The notes beneath the pieces are model-generated. The model had not been told where the DNA came from. It was given only the letters and a program-made list of their open reading frames with translations, and ran no database searches. From AP-15 sp963797115 (GTDB lineage Bacteria; Pseudomonadota; Alphaproteobacteria; ATCC43930; CGMCC-115725), in NCBI GenBank assembly GCA_963797115.1, contig CAWCOH010000001.1, forward strand, positions 2,108,001-2,172,000: DNA of 64,000 bases, read 5' to 3'. The translations under genes were made by a program, and so were the position numbers. Shown piece by piece: positions 46,109 through 55,052 of the stretch. Numbering within the stretch: the first letter of the stretch is position 1; the number at the start of each line of letters is the position of its first letter.

Positions 46109-47134
46109 ATGGTCCGTTGGCTCAGCGCTGCAATCGCGTTGATGGCGCTGGCGTCCTCCGCCGGCGGAGCCGGCAAACCGCCGATCGCGACCCAGCTATC
46201 GTTGCGTGGCGGGCTCGGCGCGGCGGGCATCACCGGCCGACCGGTTCCCTGGGGGTCCCCACAAGCATACCTGCAGATCGCCGCTGCCTCGGGCGGCTGC
46301 GGGACGGTTCGGCTCGGCGAAACCACGGTGGCGACCTTGCGCAACGCACCGATCGTCACCCTGTTGGCCAATGGAAAGCCGCTGACCGTGCTGCTCGATA
46401 CCGGGGCCGAAACGACGACCCTGACACCTGCGGTCGCCCAGCGTATCGGTGCTCAGCGGCCCCGGGTGGAGTTTCAACGGCAGCTGCGCGGCGTCGCGGG
46501 CAGTTTGCAGACCAGCGAAGTGGAGTTGCACAGCTTCAGCATCGGCGGAGTGGCGATACCATGGCGAAGGGCCCGCGTCGCCTCGATCAGCGTGGCGAGC
46601 GTCTTTTCCGGACCGTTGGACGGCGTGCTCGGAGCCGACAGTCTGAACAGCTTCGATATCGATCTCGACCTGCCGAATAACCGGATAACGTTCTACAGCA
46701 AACAAACCTGCTCGGATGCTGCGCCGGCCTGGAACGAGCCCTATGTCACGATTGCTGCCGGCCGATCGAAGGCTGACCATCTGTTTTTTCCGGTGCGGCT
46801 CGACGGCCATAAGATCAGCGCCTTCGTTGATACCGGATCGCAGTTGACCGTGCTTTCTACTAGCGCTGCGTTGGCTCTGGGGGTGACCGCGGGGCAATTG
46901 TCCCGGGATCGGGCCGTGGTCTTACGTGGCGCCGCGGCCGAGCAGGTGAGTGCTCGCGTCCATCGGTTCGCCCGGCTGGAAATTGGCGCCGAGGCAATCC
47001 GCAATCCCGAAATAATGGTGGCCGATCTGAGGCTCAGCGATGCCGACCTGGTGCTGGGGATCGATGTTCTGCGATCCCGGCGGATCTGGCTGTCTTACGG
47101 CTCACAGCTGATCTTCTTGCTGCGCCGAAGCTGA
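46109..47134 (+). CDS. exported two-lobed retropepsin-like aspartic protease
   Basis: A 341-residue protein with a signal peptide (LSAAIALMALASSAGGAG). It carries two copies of the aspartic protease active-site motif: VLLDTGAETTTL near residue 96 and AFVDTGSQLTVL near residue 235. Each is followed by a flap-like stretch and a hydrophobic-Gly pair (GVLGADSL and LVLGIDVL). Most bacterial retropepsin-like proteins have one such unit and dimerise; here two units in one chain would form the site internally, as in pepsins. It would cleave peptides in the periplasm; the target is unknown. GAGGTGG lies seven bases before the ATG. It is divergent from rpsB. Confidence 0.75.
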   Translation: MVRWLSAAIALMALASSAGGAGKPPIATQLSLRGGLGAAGITGRPVPWGSPQAYLQIAAASGGCGTVRLGETTVATLRNAPIVTLLANGKPLTVLLDTGAETTTLTPAVAQRIGAQRPRVEFQRQLRGVAGSLQTSEVELHSFSIGGVAIPWRRARVASISVASVFSGPLDGVLGADSLNSFDIDLDLPNNRITFYSKQTCSDAAPAWNEPYVTIAAGRSKADHLFFPVRLDGHKISAFVDTGSQLTVLSTSAALALGVTAGQLSRDRAVVLRGAAAEQVSARVHRFARLEIGAEAIRNPEIMVADLRLSDADLVLGIDVLRSRRIWLSYGSQLIFLLRRS

Positions 47135-47292
47135 GCTGTCTGCCGGCGTTTCCTCCGCCTCACCTCGCGATCCTCGATTGGCCAGAATGCCATGCGAATA
47201 AGGCAATTTTGGGATCAGCCCCAGTATTGCCGTTCGGGCACATTCGGTTTCGGACATCGACATATTGTCACCCGCGGTGCTATGGTGCCGAC

Positions 47293-47613
47293 ATGCCGAT
47301 CGGTGGATTGATTGGCTCGGTGTTGAGCGTTCGCCGCAAGCTGCGTGCGGTGAGCGCTGTTATCGGTGATCCGGCCGCGACCGAGCATGAGAGGGCCAAC
47401 GCCGCAGCGCTGAAGGAACGCCTTCAGCGTCGACTCAGAGAGGCCGGGGTCCCCGCCGGAGACTGGACGGACACCGCCTTTCGCCTCGGCAAATGGGCAG
47501 GGCAAATGAAGAGCTCCGCGTCACCCGCATCGCCCAAGGGCGACTGGACGGACAATGCTCACCGGCTGGGCAAGGCCCTGCGTCAGGGCTACAAGAGGTG
47601 GTCGCCAAAGTGA
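47293..47613 (+). CDS. small protein with two GDWTD repeats
   Basis: A 106-residue basic protein starting MPIGGLIGSVLSVRRKL. A helical, Arg-rich first half is followed by two copies of a short repeat, GDWTDTAFRLGKW and GDWTDNAHRLGKAL, separated by a Ser/Pro linker. There is no signal peptide or membrane segment. I do not recognise the family. The frame opens 28 codons earlier, but MPIGG is the first plausible start. The repeat argues that it is a real gene; nothing suggests function. Confidence 0.5.
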   Translation: MPIGGLIGSVLSVRRKLRAVSAVIGDPAATEHERANAAALKERLQRRLREAGVPAGDWTDTAFRLGKWAGQMKSSASPASPKGDWTDNAHRLGKALRQGYKRWSPK

Positions 47614-47664
47614 CCGCCGGGAATTGAGCCTGCTCTGACGACGCGCTTGTCGCAGGAGGCCGCC

Positions 47665-49059
47665 ATGTCTTTGAGTCGAGAATTCGCCGCGTTCGTCGCC
47701 AATCTCAAATACGACGACTTGCCGCCCGAGGTGGTGGACCGGGCCAAGGGCGTCACTTTGCAAGCTGTGTCCTCGGCGCTCGTCGCCCACGCGATGCCGG
47801 CGAGCCGACTGGCGCTGGCGCTGATGCAGGAGGAGGAGGCCGGCGGTGGCGGGGTCGCGTCGGTGCTGGCCAACGGCAGCAAGCTGACCAAGGCGGGAGC
47901 CGCCTTCGTCAATGCGGAAACAATTTTCGCTGGCGGCAAGTGGGACACCTTCCGCATGCTGACCCATCCCGGCATCGCAATCCTGCCCGCGGCTTTCGCG
48001 GCGGCAGAGACCGCCGGCGCCTCCGGCAAGGGTTTTCTCACAGCCGTCGCCGCCGCTTACGAGATCATGGAGCGCATGGCGGCGGAGTTCATTCCCACGG
48101 TGATGTCGCGCGGTTTCCACGCCGGGCCAGTGTTCGGCATCTTCGGCGCCGCGGTCGCCGCCGCCAAGCTCGGCGGCCTGGACGAGAACCAGATCCACAG
48201 TGCCATCGCGCAATGCGTCAACCTCGCCGCCGGCAATCTCGAGGGGGCGCGCAGCGGCGGGCGGTCCCTGCGCGAAGGTGGTGCGGTCCGCAATGCGCTC
48301 CTCGCCGTCGCCCTGGCGCGCCACGGCACCCCCAGCGGGGAGACGACGCTGGAAGGCGAAGCCGGCTTCTACCATGCCTATGCCGGCAACAACCGCGGCG
48401 AATTGCGCTTCAGCTTCACCGGCTTGAACCGCACCGAGCTCGGCGAGCTCACCCGAGGTCTCGGGCGTGACTGGATCTTCCTCGAGACGCTCTACCGCAT
48501 CTACTCGACCGCCGGCTACAACATCGCCCATGTCGATGTGACCGCACGGCTCTGTGAGGAGCACGACATCGCTCCCGGCGACATCGACCGCATCGAGGCG
48601 CTGGTCAACTGGCTGGAGACCGAATATCCGAGCCCGGCCTTCCCCAGCCGCGGCATCGACAACCCGCCGCAGGTCGGCAGCACGCAATACTTCACGGCCT
48701 GGGGTGCGGCTGAGCGCCATTATCCGCTGTTGCGCGGCGACAGGCCCGGCCCCGGCGAGACCGACCCGCCGGCAGTGCTCGACCTGATGCACCGTGTTAC
48801 CCTGATCCCGACCGTCCGCCGCACCCTCTTCGGCCCGCGGATCACGGTCTTCACCAAGGACGGCCGCAGCTTCACCAGAGAAGGCACCGGCCGCGAGTTC
48901 ATCTGGGATTTCGAGGAACAAGCCCGCCGCATCCGACCCATCATCCCTGGCTTGGCGATCAGCGAGCCACAGTTCGTCGAGCTGATCGACACCTGCCGCC
49001 ATCTCGACCGCACCGACCGCGCAGCGGAGAAGCTAATTGCGCTGACCATCCCCTCCTGA
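47665..49059 (+). CDS. MmgE/PrpD family protein
   Basis: A 464-residue member of the MmgE/PrpD family (2-methylcitrate dehydratase and aconitate-type isomerases). It opens LSREFAAFVANLKYDDLPPEVVDRAKG and has NAETIFAGGKWDTFRMLTHPG, where His and Asp lie near the family active site, then GFHAGPVFGIFGAAVAAAKL. Whether it acts on methylcitrate or another tricarboxylate cannot be told; no prpB or prpC is adjacent. GGAGG upstream of ATG 47665 decides the start. The next gene encodes a VOC protein and may be in the same degradation unit. Confidence 0.85.
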   Translation: MSLSREFAAFVANLKYDDLPPEVVDRAKGVTLQAVSSALVAHAMPASRLALALMQEEEAGGGGVASVLANGSKLTKAGAAFVNAETIFAGGKWDTFRMLTHPGIAILPAAFAAAETAGASGKGFLTAVAAAYEIMERMAAEFIPTVMSRGFHAGPVFGIFGAAVAAAKLGGLDENQIHSAIAQCVNLAAGNLEGARSGGRSLREGGAVRNALLAVALARHGTPSGETTLEGEAGFYHAYAGNNRGELRFSFTGLNRTELGELTRGLGRDWIFLETLYRIYSTAGYNIAHVDVTARLCEEHDIAPGDIDRIEALVNWLETEYPSPAFPSRGIDNPPQVGSTQYFTAWGAAERHYPLLRGDRPGPGETDPPAVLDLMHRVTLIPTVRRTLFGPRITVFTKDGRSFTREGTGREFIWDFEEQARRIRPIIPGLAISEPQFVELIDTCRHLDRTDRAAEKLIALTIPS

Positions 49060-49161
49060 CCGACTAGCGCGGGGCGAACCGGGATCGCGTGTAATTCTTG
49101 ACTTGCCTCGTCCGCTGATGCACCGATCGCGCCACAAACCCGAGCGGAGCAGGAGGAGATC

Positions 49162-49683
49162 ATGTCATCCCCGAAAAAGCTGTCACACATCGTGCTGCAA
49201 ACCAATCGCCGGCGCGAGATGATCGATTGGTATTGCACGGTGCTCGGCGCCGAGATCCTCTACGAGGCCGAGCGCATCTCGTTCATCAGCTATGACGACG
49301 AGCATCACCGCGTCGCCTTCCTCGATCCCGGGCCGCTCACCGAGCGCCAGCCTAACGCGGCGGGGCTCAATCACGTCGCCTTCACTTTTGCCGGCCTCGA
49401 TGAGCTGACCGAGAACTACCTGCGGCTCAAAGAAATCGGCATCGAACCGAACCGCTGCGTCAATCACGGCGTGACGACCTCGATGTATTACCACGACCCT
49501 GACGGCAATCAGGTCGAGCTGCTGATCGACAATTTCGCGACCGCGACGGAGGGTCGGGCCTATATGAGCGGGCGCTCGGTCAACGACAAGAATCCAGTCG
49601 GAATCGTCTACCAGCCCGACGAGTTGGTCAGCCGCGTGCGCGCCGGCCTGCGCATCGAGGAGCTGGCCTCGATCAACGCCTAG
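49162..49683 (+). CDS. VOC-family protein, extradiol dioxygenase-like
   Basis: A 173-residue vicinal-oxygen-chelate protein. It has two beta-alpha-beta-beta-beta units: LSHIVLQTNRRREMIDWYCT and GLNHVAFTFAGLDELTENYL. Possible metal ligands are H9, the second-unit His in LNHVAF, and E in GNQVELLIDNF. The family includes catechol dioxygenases and glyoxalases; the length and HHRVAFLDPG segment resemble the small biphenyl-diol dioxygenase-like group. AGGAGGAG precedes the ATG. It follows the MmgE/PrpD gene in the same direction. Confidence 0.8.
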   Translation: MSSPKKLSHIVLQTNRRREMIDWYCTVLGAEILYEAERISFISYDDEHHRVAFLDPGPLTERQPNAAGLNHVAFTFAGLDELTENYLRLKEIGIEPNRCVNHGVTTSMYYHDPDGNQVELLIDNFATATEGRAYMSGRSVNDKNPVGIVYQPDELVSRVRAGLRIEELASINA

Positions 49684-49747
49684 ACCGGTTTGCGGAGCGG
49701 GCACCGCCTCACTCACTCGACGAGCTGATCTGCGAGCAACAGCACCG

Positions 49748-50334
49748 GGGGTGGGACTGTCAGGCGCAAGGCCTTGGCGGTCCCGAGGTTCAGGAACAGA
49801 GACGCGCACCGGGCGGGTGATGTTTTTGATCGCCTGATCGCCGACGTCGTCGAAGGCGAGATCGATATTGCCGGCGGCGACCTCCCGCACGCGCGCCGAG
49901 ACGCAGGGCTCCATCTGGGTCACAAGGCTGATGTTGGCGCGCGGCGACCTCCCGCACGCGCGCCGAGACGCAGATGCCGCCGGGCTCGGCCAGGCCTTCG
50001 AGGTGGGGCCGCGCATTGACGCCGTCGCCAAGATGTTGCCCTGGTGAATGCCGATTTCGGAATTCAATTCGGGTGTCCATCGGTACCGCCGTATTCCACT
50101 CGGCCATGCCCGCCTGCCTTTCGGCCGCGCAACGTAACGCGTCGATCACGCTGCCGAATTCAACCAGTATGTCTTGACGAACCGGCCGTGACGCTCGGCG
50201 ATCCGCGGCTCGATCCGCTCAGCCCGGACCGCCTTCAGCCTTGCCAAGGTCCCGTCCTCATCATCGCCGATCAGCCGCGAGTAGCCCACGACATCGGCGG
50301 CGAGGATCGCGGCGAGGCGGCGGATGGCAGTCAT
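49748..50334 (-). pseudogene. adenylate/guanylate cyclase remnant with internal duplication
   Basis: The minus strand starts like a class III cyclase (MTAIRRLAAILAADVVGYSR, then GTLARLKAVRAERIEP) but breaks after HGRFVKTYW. Later cyclase pieces appear in other frames: GDGVN, HLEGLAEPGGICVSARVREV, then IDLAFDDVGDQAIKNITRPV. The segment coding for CVSARVREVAA occurs twice in tandem (about 49890 and 49952). The catalytic core is incomplete and the TPR-type tail is missing. It is a decayed gene. Confidence 0.8.
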
Positions 50335-50720
50335 TGCTCGGCCGGCAGGTTTTTAAGCTTAGAAATTTACCCTGACAGACTGCGTGACCCCATCCTTCAT
50401 GTGGTCAGCCTTTGGCTCGACCGGAGTGACCGCGTCCTGCCATGCTAATCACTCATTTATTATAGATTGACTTATACGCAATTTCTTGGTATCGTTGCAG
50501 TCATGCGAACCTCATTGCTCGTAGGACTGAAGCGAATTCAGGCGATAGGATTTGCGCTCCAAAAGAGCGGAAGCGTCGCTGTTCTCTGGTGCGCCGGATT
50601 GTTGGAAGCCCAGAATATCCGCCAAACGCGAGAGCCGGCCGCTGAAAATTTCCTGCAGAAACAGCAAAAGCAGCGATAAGGCCGCCCGTTGGGGCGCCCG
50701 GCGCAGTGGGGAGTGCCCGC
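50335..50720. other. intergenic, no gene seen
   Basis: About 390 bases between the cyclase relic and the dnaE stop. A 70-codon plus-strand frame starting near 50467 has no ribosome site and low-complexity Arg/Gln content, so I do not call it. The A/T-rich bases near 50440-50480 differ from the surroundings. Confidence 0.35.
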
Positions 50721-53700
50721 TCAGATCTCGTGGACGTCGATGATGCCGGGGAGGGATTTGACCGCGGCGCGGGTTCTGGGGTCGACCTTGAAGCCGCCTG
50801 GAATGGCAATCTCGATCTCGCGGGAGGGCGGCAGGTCGAGCACCACCGTGACCCGGCCTCGCCCGCCGACCTGGCGGGTGATCACGCTTTTGAGGCTGGA
50901 GAGCGCGCGGGCCTCGCCGACGAAGACCCGCAGGCCGGCAGCGGCTCGCGCCACGACCGCGTCGAGCGGCTCGATCTTCTGTGCGGTCAGGCGCAAATTC
51001 TCCTCCTCGCTGCGCACATCGACGGTAACGACCAGCAGTTGACCGGGATCGAGCAGCCCCCGAACCTCGCTCAGCATCTCCGAGAACAGGGTTACTTCGA
51101 ACATCCCGCTCGGATCCGACATCTGGACAAAGGCGAAGCGGTTGCCCCGAGCCGAGGTGCGCTCCTTCCGATCGACGACGATGCCGGCGAGCTTGAAGCG
51201 AGCTCCCTCGTTCGCCGCCAGACCCGCCGGCAACTCGGCGAAACGGATGACGCCGGCGCGCTCAAGGCTCTTGCCGTAGGGTTCGAGCGGGTGGCCTGAG
51301 AGGTAAAAGCCGATCGCCGCGAATTCGTGCTGCAGCCGTTCGACGGACGGCCAGTCGGGCACCAACGGCAACGAGGGGCGCGGCACAAAGCTCGGGTCGA
51401 GCTTGCCGAAAAGGCTCTCCTGACGGCTGTCGCGCTCCTCGGCAGCCAGGCTCGCCTGGCGCAGCAGCAGCTCGGCCGCGGCGAAGGTTTGCGCCCGGTT
51501 CGGGTTCAGGCAGTCGAATGCGCCGGCCTTGGCGAGGCTCTCGAATTGCCGGCGGTTGAAGCTCTTGGCGTCGAGGCGGCGCGACAGGTCGGCCAGATCC
51601 TTGAAGCGGCCGCCGCGAGTGCGCTCGGCGACAAGCTCGCTCATCGCCTGCCCTCCCACCCCCTTGACCGCAGCCAGGGCATAGCGGATCGCCGGCTTAC
51701 CCCCACCCTGCCCTCCCCTCCCCGGGCTCGACCCGGGAGCTGCGGGAGAAGGGGGGGTGGGGGTTTCGGCCTCGACGGAAAAGGCTACCTCGGACCGGTT
51801 GATGTCCGGCGGCAAGAGAGGAATGCCGAGCCGATCCACCTCAAGCCGGAAGACGTTGAGCTTGTCGGTGTTGCCGAGGTCGAGCGTCATCAATGCGGCG
51901 AGGAACTCGACCGGGAAGTTGGCCTTCAGATAGGCCGTCTGATAGGCCACGAGCGCATAGGCGGCGGCATGCGACTTGTTGAAGCCGTAGCCGGCGAATT
52001 TCGCCATCTGGTCGAAGATGTGGTCGGCAAGTCCGGCACCGACGCCGCGTGCGGCCGCCCCCTCGATAAACAGCTGACGTTGGGCCTCCATCTCGGCCGG
52101 GATCTTCTTGCCCATCGCCCGGCGCAGCAGGTCGGCGCTGCCGAGGCTGTAACCAGCGAGCACCTGGGCGATCTGCATGACCTGCTCCTGGTAGATCATG
52201 ATCCCGTGGGTCTCCTTTAGGATCCCCTCGAGGGCCGGGTGCAAATAGCCGACTGCCTCTTCGCCGTGCTTGACCGCGATATAGCGCGGAATGTTCTCCA
52301 TCGGCCCGGGGCGGTAGAGCGAGACGACAGCGATGATGTCCTCGAAACGGTCGGGCCGGAGCTTCTTGAGCATGTCCCGGACACCGGCACCTTCGAGCTG
52401 GAACACGCCGACCGTCTCGCCGCGCGCCAAGAGCTCGTAGGCGCCGCGATCGTCGAGCGGCAGAGTCTCCAGGTCGAGTGCCACACCGCGGGCAGCGAGC
52501 AGATCGCGCGTGCGGGCCAGCACCGTCAGGGTCTTGAGCCCCAGGAAGTCGAATTTTACGAGGCCGGCGAGCTCGACCCACTTCATGTTGAACTGGGTGA
52601 CCGGGATATCGGAGCGCGGGTCGCGGTAGAGCGGAACGAGCTCGGTGAGCGGGCGATCGCCGATGACCACGCCGGCGGCGTGGGTCGAGGCATGGCGATA
52701 GAGCCCTTCGAGCTTGAGCGCGATGGTCATCAGCCGCGCTACGTTCTCGTCCGTATCGCGTTGCTGCTGCAATGCTGGTTCGCCGGCGATCGCCTGTTCG
52801 AGGGTGACGGGGTGCGCGGGGTTGTTCGGCACCAGCTTGCACAGCCGATCGACCTGCCCGTAGGGCACGCCCAATACCCGTCCGACATCGCGCAATACCG
52901 CGCGGGCTTGCAATTTGCCAAAGGTGATGATCTGAGCGACCCGGTCGCGCCCGTACCTCTGCTGGACGTAGCGGATTACTTCGTCGCGCCGGTCCTGGCA
53001 GAAATCGATGTCGAAATCCGGCATCGAGACCCGCTCGGGGTTGAGAAACCGCTCGAACAAGAGGCCAAAGCGCAGCGGGTCGAGGTCGGTGATCGTCAAC
53101 GCCCAGGCGACGACCGACCCGGCGCCCGACCCTCGCCCGGGACCGACCGGGATGCCCTGTCGCTTCGCCCACTGAATGATGTCGGAGACGATCAGAAAGT
53201 AGCCGGCAAATCCCATCCGGACGATCGTATCGAGCTCGAATTCCAGGCGCTCGCAATAGGGTGCAGCGGCTTCGCCCGCGATCTCGGCCCGGCGGAGCCG
53301 TTCCTCCAACCCCGCCCGGGCAGCGCAGCGCAGCGCCGTCTCTTCGTCGGCTTCCTCGGCGGTCTGGAAGGCGGGCAGGATGGGCTGGCGCTGCTGCGGG
53401 ATGAAGGCGCAGCGGCGAGCGATGACCAAGGTGTTGTCGCAGGCCTCGGGCAAATCGGCGAAGAGCGCCCGCATCTCCTCGGCCGAGCGAAAGCAATGAT
53501 GCGGAGTGAGCCGCTTGCGTTCCTGGTCGGCGACGACAGTCGTGTCGGCGATGCACAGCAACGCGTCGTGCGCCTCGTAAAAATCGCGGTCGGGAAAATA
53601 GACGTCGTTGGTGGCGACGAGCGGGAGATCGTGACGATATGCCAGCTCGACGAGACCCGGCTCGGTCCGCGCCTCCTCCGGCGTTCCATGGCGCATCAGC

Positions 53701-54233
53701 TCGACATAGAGCCGGTTGCGAAACACGCCTGCGAGGTGCATCAGGGCCGTTTCGGCGGCCTCGACCTGCCCCTCTGCGAGAAGCCGTCCGATCGGACCAC
53801 GCGGCCCTCCGGTGAGGCAGAGAAGTCCCGCGCTCGCCGCGTAAAGATCCGAACCGGTGATCGCCGGCTCGGTCGGCAGCTCGCCCGCGAGATAGGATCG
53901 GCTGACGAGATCGAGCAGGTTGCGATAGCCCGTCTCGCTCTGGGCCAAAAGCACGATCCGGTCCGATTCGCGCCCACCCTTACCCGGCCGGCTCCCGTCC
54001 TGGGCGCCGTTGCGCACCAGGGCAATCTCGCAGCCGATGATCGGCTGGATACCTGCGCCGGCACAGGTTGTTGCGACTTCGAGCGCGCCGAACAGATTGC
54101 CGGTATCGGTTACCGCCACCGCCGGCATGCGCTCGGACTTGCACAGATCGACGAGCTCCTTGACCCGGATCGCCCCGGCCGACAGCGAATAAGCGGTGTG
54201 AACCCGGAGATGGACGAAGTCGGCAAGCAGCAT
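50721..54233 (-). CDS. dnaE: DNA polymerase III alpha subunit
   Basis: DnaE (1,170 residues) is the replicative polymerase. It has the PHP domain (FVHLRVHTAYSLSAGAIRVKE), GPGRGSGAGSVVAWAL, the catalytic PDFDIDFCQDRRDEVI, the fingers with YQEQVMQIAQ, and an OB fold near the C-terminus (FKLAGIVVDRKER). After LPPDINRSEVAFSVE there is a Pro/Gly/Ser insertion of about 22 residues, encoded by a 66-bp palindromic element, before AIRYALAAVKGVG. The start is MLLADFVHLRVH at 54233; codons before it are not conserved. lolD and lolC lie upstream. Confidence 0.96.
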   Translation of the reverse strand: MLLADFVHLRVHTAYSLSAGAIRVKELVDLCKSERMPAVAVTDTGNLFGALEVATTCAGAGIQPIIGCEIALVRNGAQDGSRPGKGGRESDRIVLLAQSETGYRNLLDLVSRSYLAGELPTEPAITGSDLYAASAGLLCLTGGPRGPIGRLLAEGQVEAAETALMHLAGVFRNRLYVELMRHGTPEEARTEPGLVELAYRHDLPLVATNDVYFPDRDFYEAHDALLCIADTTVVADQERKRLTPHHCFRSAEEMRALFADLPEACDNTLVIARRCAFIPQQRQPILPAFQTAEEADEETALRCAARAGLEERLRRAEIAGEAAAPYCERLEFELDTIVRMGFAGYFLIVSDIIQWAKRQGIPVGPGRGSGAGSVVAWALTITDLDPLRFGLLFERFLNPERVSMPDFDIDFCQDRRDEVIRYVQQRYGRDRVAQIITFGKLQARAVLRDVGRVLGVPYGQVDRLCKLVPNNPAHPVTLEQAIAGEPALQQQRDTDENVARLMTIALKLEGLYRHASTHAAGVVIGDRPLTELVPLYRDPRSDIPVTQFNMKWVELAGLVKFDFLGLKTLTVLARTRDLLAARGVALDLETLPLDDRGAYELLARGETVGVFQLEGAGVRDMLKKLRPDRFEDIIAVVSLYRPGPMENIPRYIAVKHGEEAVGYLHPALEGILKETHGIMIYQEQVMQIAQVLAGYSLGSADLLRRAMGKKIPAEMEAQRQLFIEGAAARGVGAGLADHIFDQMAKFAGYGFNKSHAAAYALVAYQTAYLKANFPVEFLAALMTLDLGNTDKLNVFRLEVDRLGIPLLPPDINRSEVAFSVEAETPTPPSPAAPGSSPGRGGQGGGKPAIRYALAAVKGVGGQAMSELVAERTRGGRFKDLADLSRRLDAKSFNRRQFESLAKAGAFDCLNPNRAQTFAAAELLLRQASLAAEERDSRQESLFGKLDPSFVPRPSLPLVPDWPSVERLQHEFAAIGFYLSGHPLEPYGKSLERAGVIRFAELPAGLAANEGARFKLAGIVVDRKERTSARGNRFAFVQMSDPSGMFEVTLFSEMLSEVRGLLDPGQLLVVTVDVRSEEENLRLTAQKIEPLDAVVARAAAGLRVFVGEARALSSLKSVITRQVGGRGRVTVVLDLPPSREIEIAIPGGFKVDPRTRAAVKSLPGIIDVHEI
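51699..51764. repeat. 66-bp palindromic element inside dnaE
   Basis: Outer arms rich in CCCCCACCC and GGGTGGGGG flank an inner palindrome CCCGGGCTCGACCCGGG. The length, 66 bases, is a multiple of three, so dnaE stays in frame and gains about 22 Pro/Gly/Ser residues. In dnaE homologues the flanking segments are adjacent, to my knowledge. Confidence 0.75.
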
Positions 54234-54353
54234 GCGCACAACATGACACGAGCTGCGGGAGATTTCAGCCGCAGTCGCACACCTCCGGCTTTGCCGGGCC
54301 CGCACGGGCTAGACCAGGCTCCACCGGGAAGACCCGCTCGTCGAATCGCCGTC

Positions 54354-55052
54354 TCAAGAGACGGTCTTCAGCCGCCCATCCTCGAGTGCGACGATGCGAT
54401 CGAGGCGGCCGGCGAGATCGAGATTGTGGGTCGCGATCAGGGCCGCGAGATTGGTCTGGCGAACTAGACCAAGAAGCGTGCCCAGCACGCTCTCGCCGGT
54501 CGCGTGGTCGAGGTTGCCGGTCGGCTCGTCGCCGAGCAGGATCTTGGGATCGTTGGCCAGCGCCCGGGCGATCGCCACGCGCTGCTGCTCGCCGCCCGAG
54601 AGCCGCGCCGGGCGGTGCCCCAAGCGCGCCGCAAGGCCGACCCTATCGAGCAGCGCTGCCGCCTTTTCCCGCGCCTGGCGGCGCGGCGCGGCGGCGATCA
54701 TCTGCGGCAGCATGACGTTTTCGAGCGCCGAAAACTCCGGCAGCAGATGATGGAATTGGTAAACAAAGCCGATCTCGGAGCGCCGCAGCATGGTCCGCCG
54801 TTCGTCGTTGAGGCTGCCGCAATCTTCACCTCCGATCACCACCGCGCCGCCGTCGGGACGCTCCAGGAGGCCGGCGATGTGCAGCATTGTCGACTTACCG
54901 GCACCTGAGGGCCCCACCAGCGCCACGACCTCGCCGGGCCGCAGGACCAAGTCGACCCCGTTCAACACGACGAGCTCGGTCCCGGCTTGCTTGAAGACAC
55001 GCCGAACCCCACGCAGCTCGAGCGCCGTCGCGAGGGGCGTCGGCGAGCTCAC
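54354..55052 (-). CDS. lolD: lipoprotein-releasing system ATPase
   Basis: LolD (232 residues) powers release of lipoproteins from the inner membrane. It has Walker A GPSGAGKSTML, Q-loop YQFHHLLPEF, signature LSGGEQQRVAIARAL, Walker B ILLGDEPTGNLD and the switch His in IATHNLD. It starts at a GTG overlapping the lolC stop as GTGA, so both subunits are coupled. Confidence 0.96.
   Translation of the reverse strand: MSSPTPLATALELRGVRRVFKQAGTELVVLNGVDLVLRPGEVVALVGPSGAGKSTMLHIAGLLERPDGGAVVIGGEDCGSLNDERRTMLRRSEIGFVYQFHHLLPEFSALENVMLPQMIAAAPRRQAREKAAALLDRVGLAARLGHRPARLSGGEQQRVAIARALANDPKILLGDEPTGNLDHATGESVLGTLLGLVRQTNLAALIATHNLDLAGRLDRIVALEDGRLKTVS

Noticed and set aside
47521..49002. 493-codon minus-strand frame opposite the MmgE/PrpD gene
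   Set aside because: The plus strand has the ribosome site and family motifs; this is codon-bias shadow.
50467..50679. 70-codon plus-strand frame in the gap before dnaE
   Set aside because: No ribosome site, low-complexity C-terminus and no neighbour support.
52239..54467. 742-codon plus-strand frame opposite dnaE
   Set aside because: Antisense to a clearly conserved polymerase with all motifs in place; no ribosome site and no recognisable domain.
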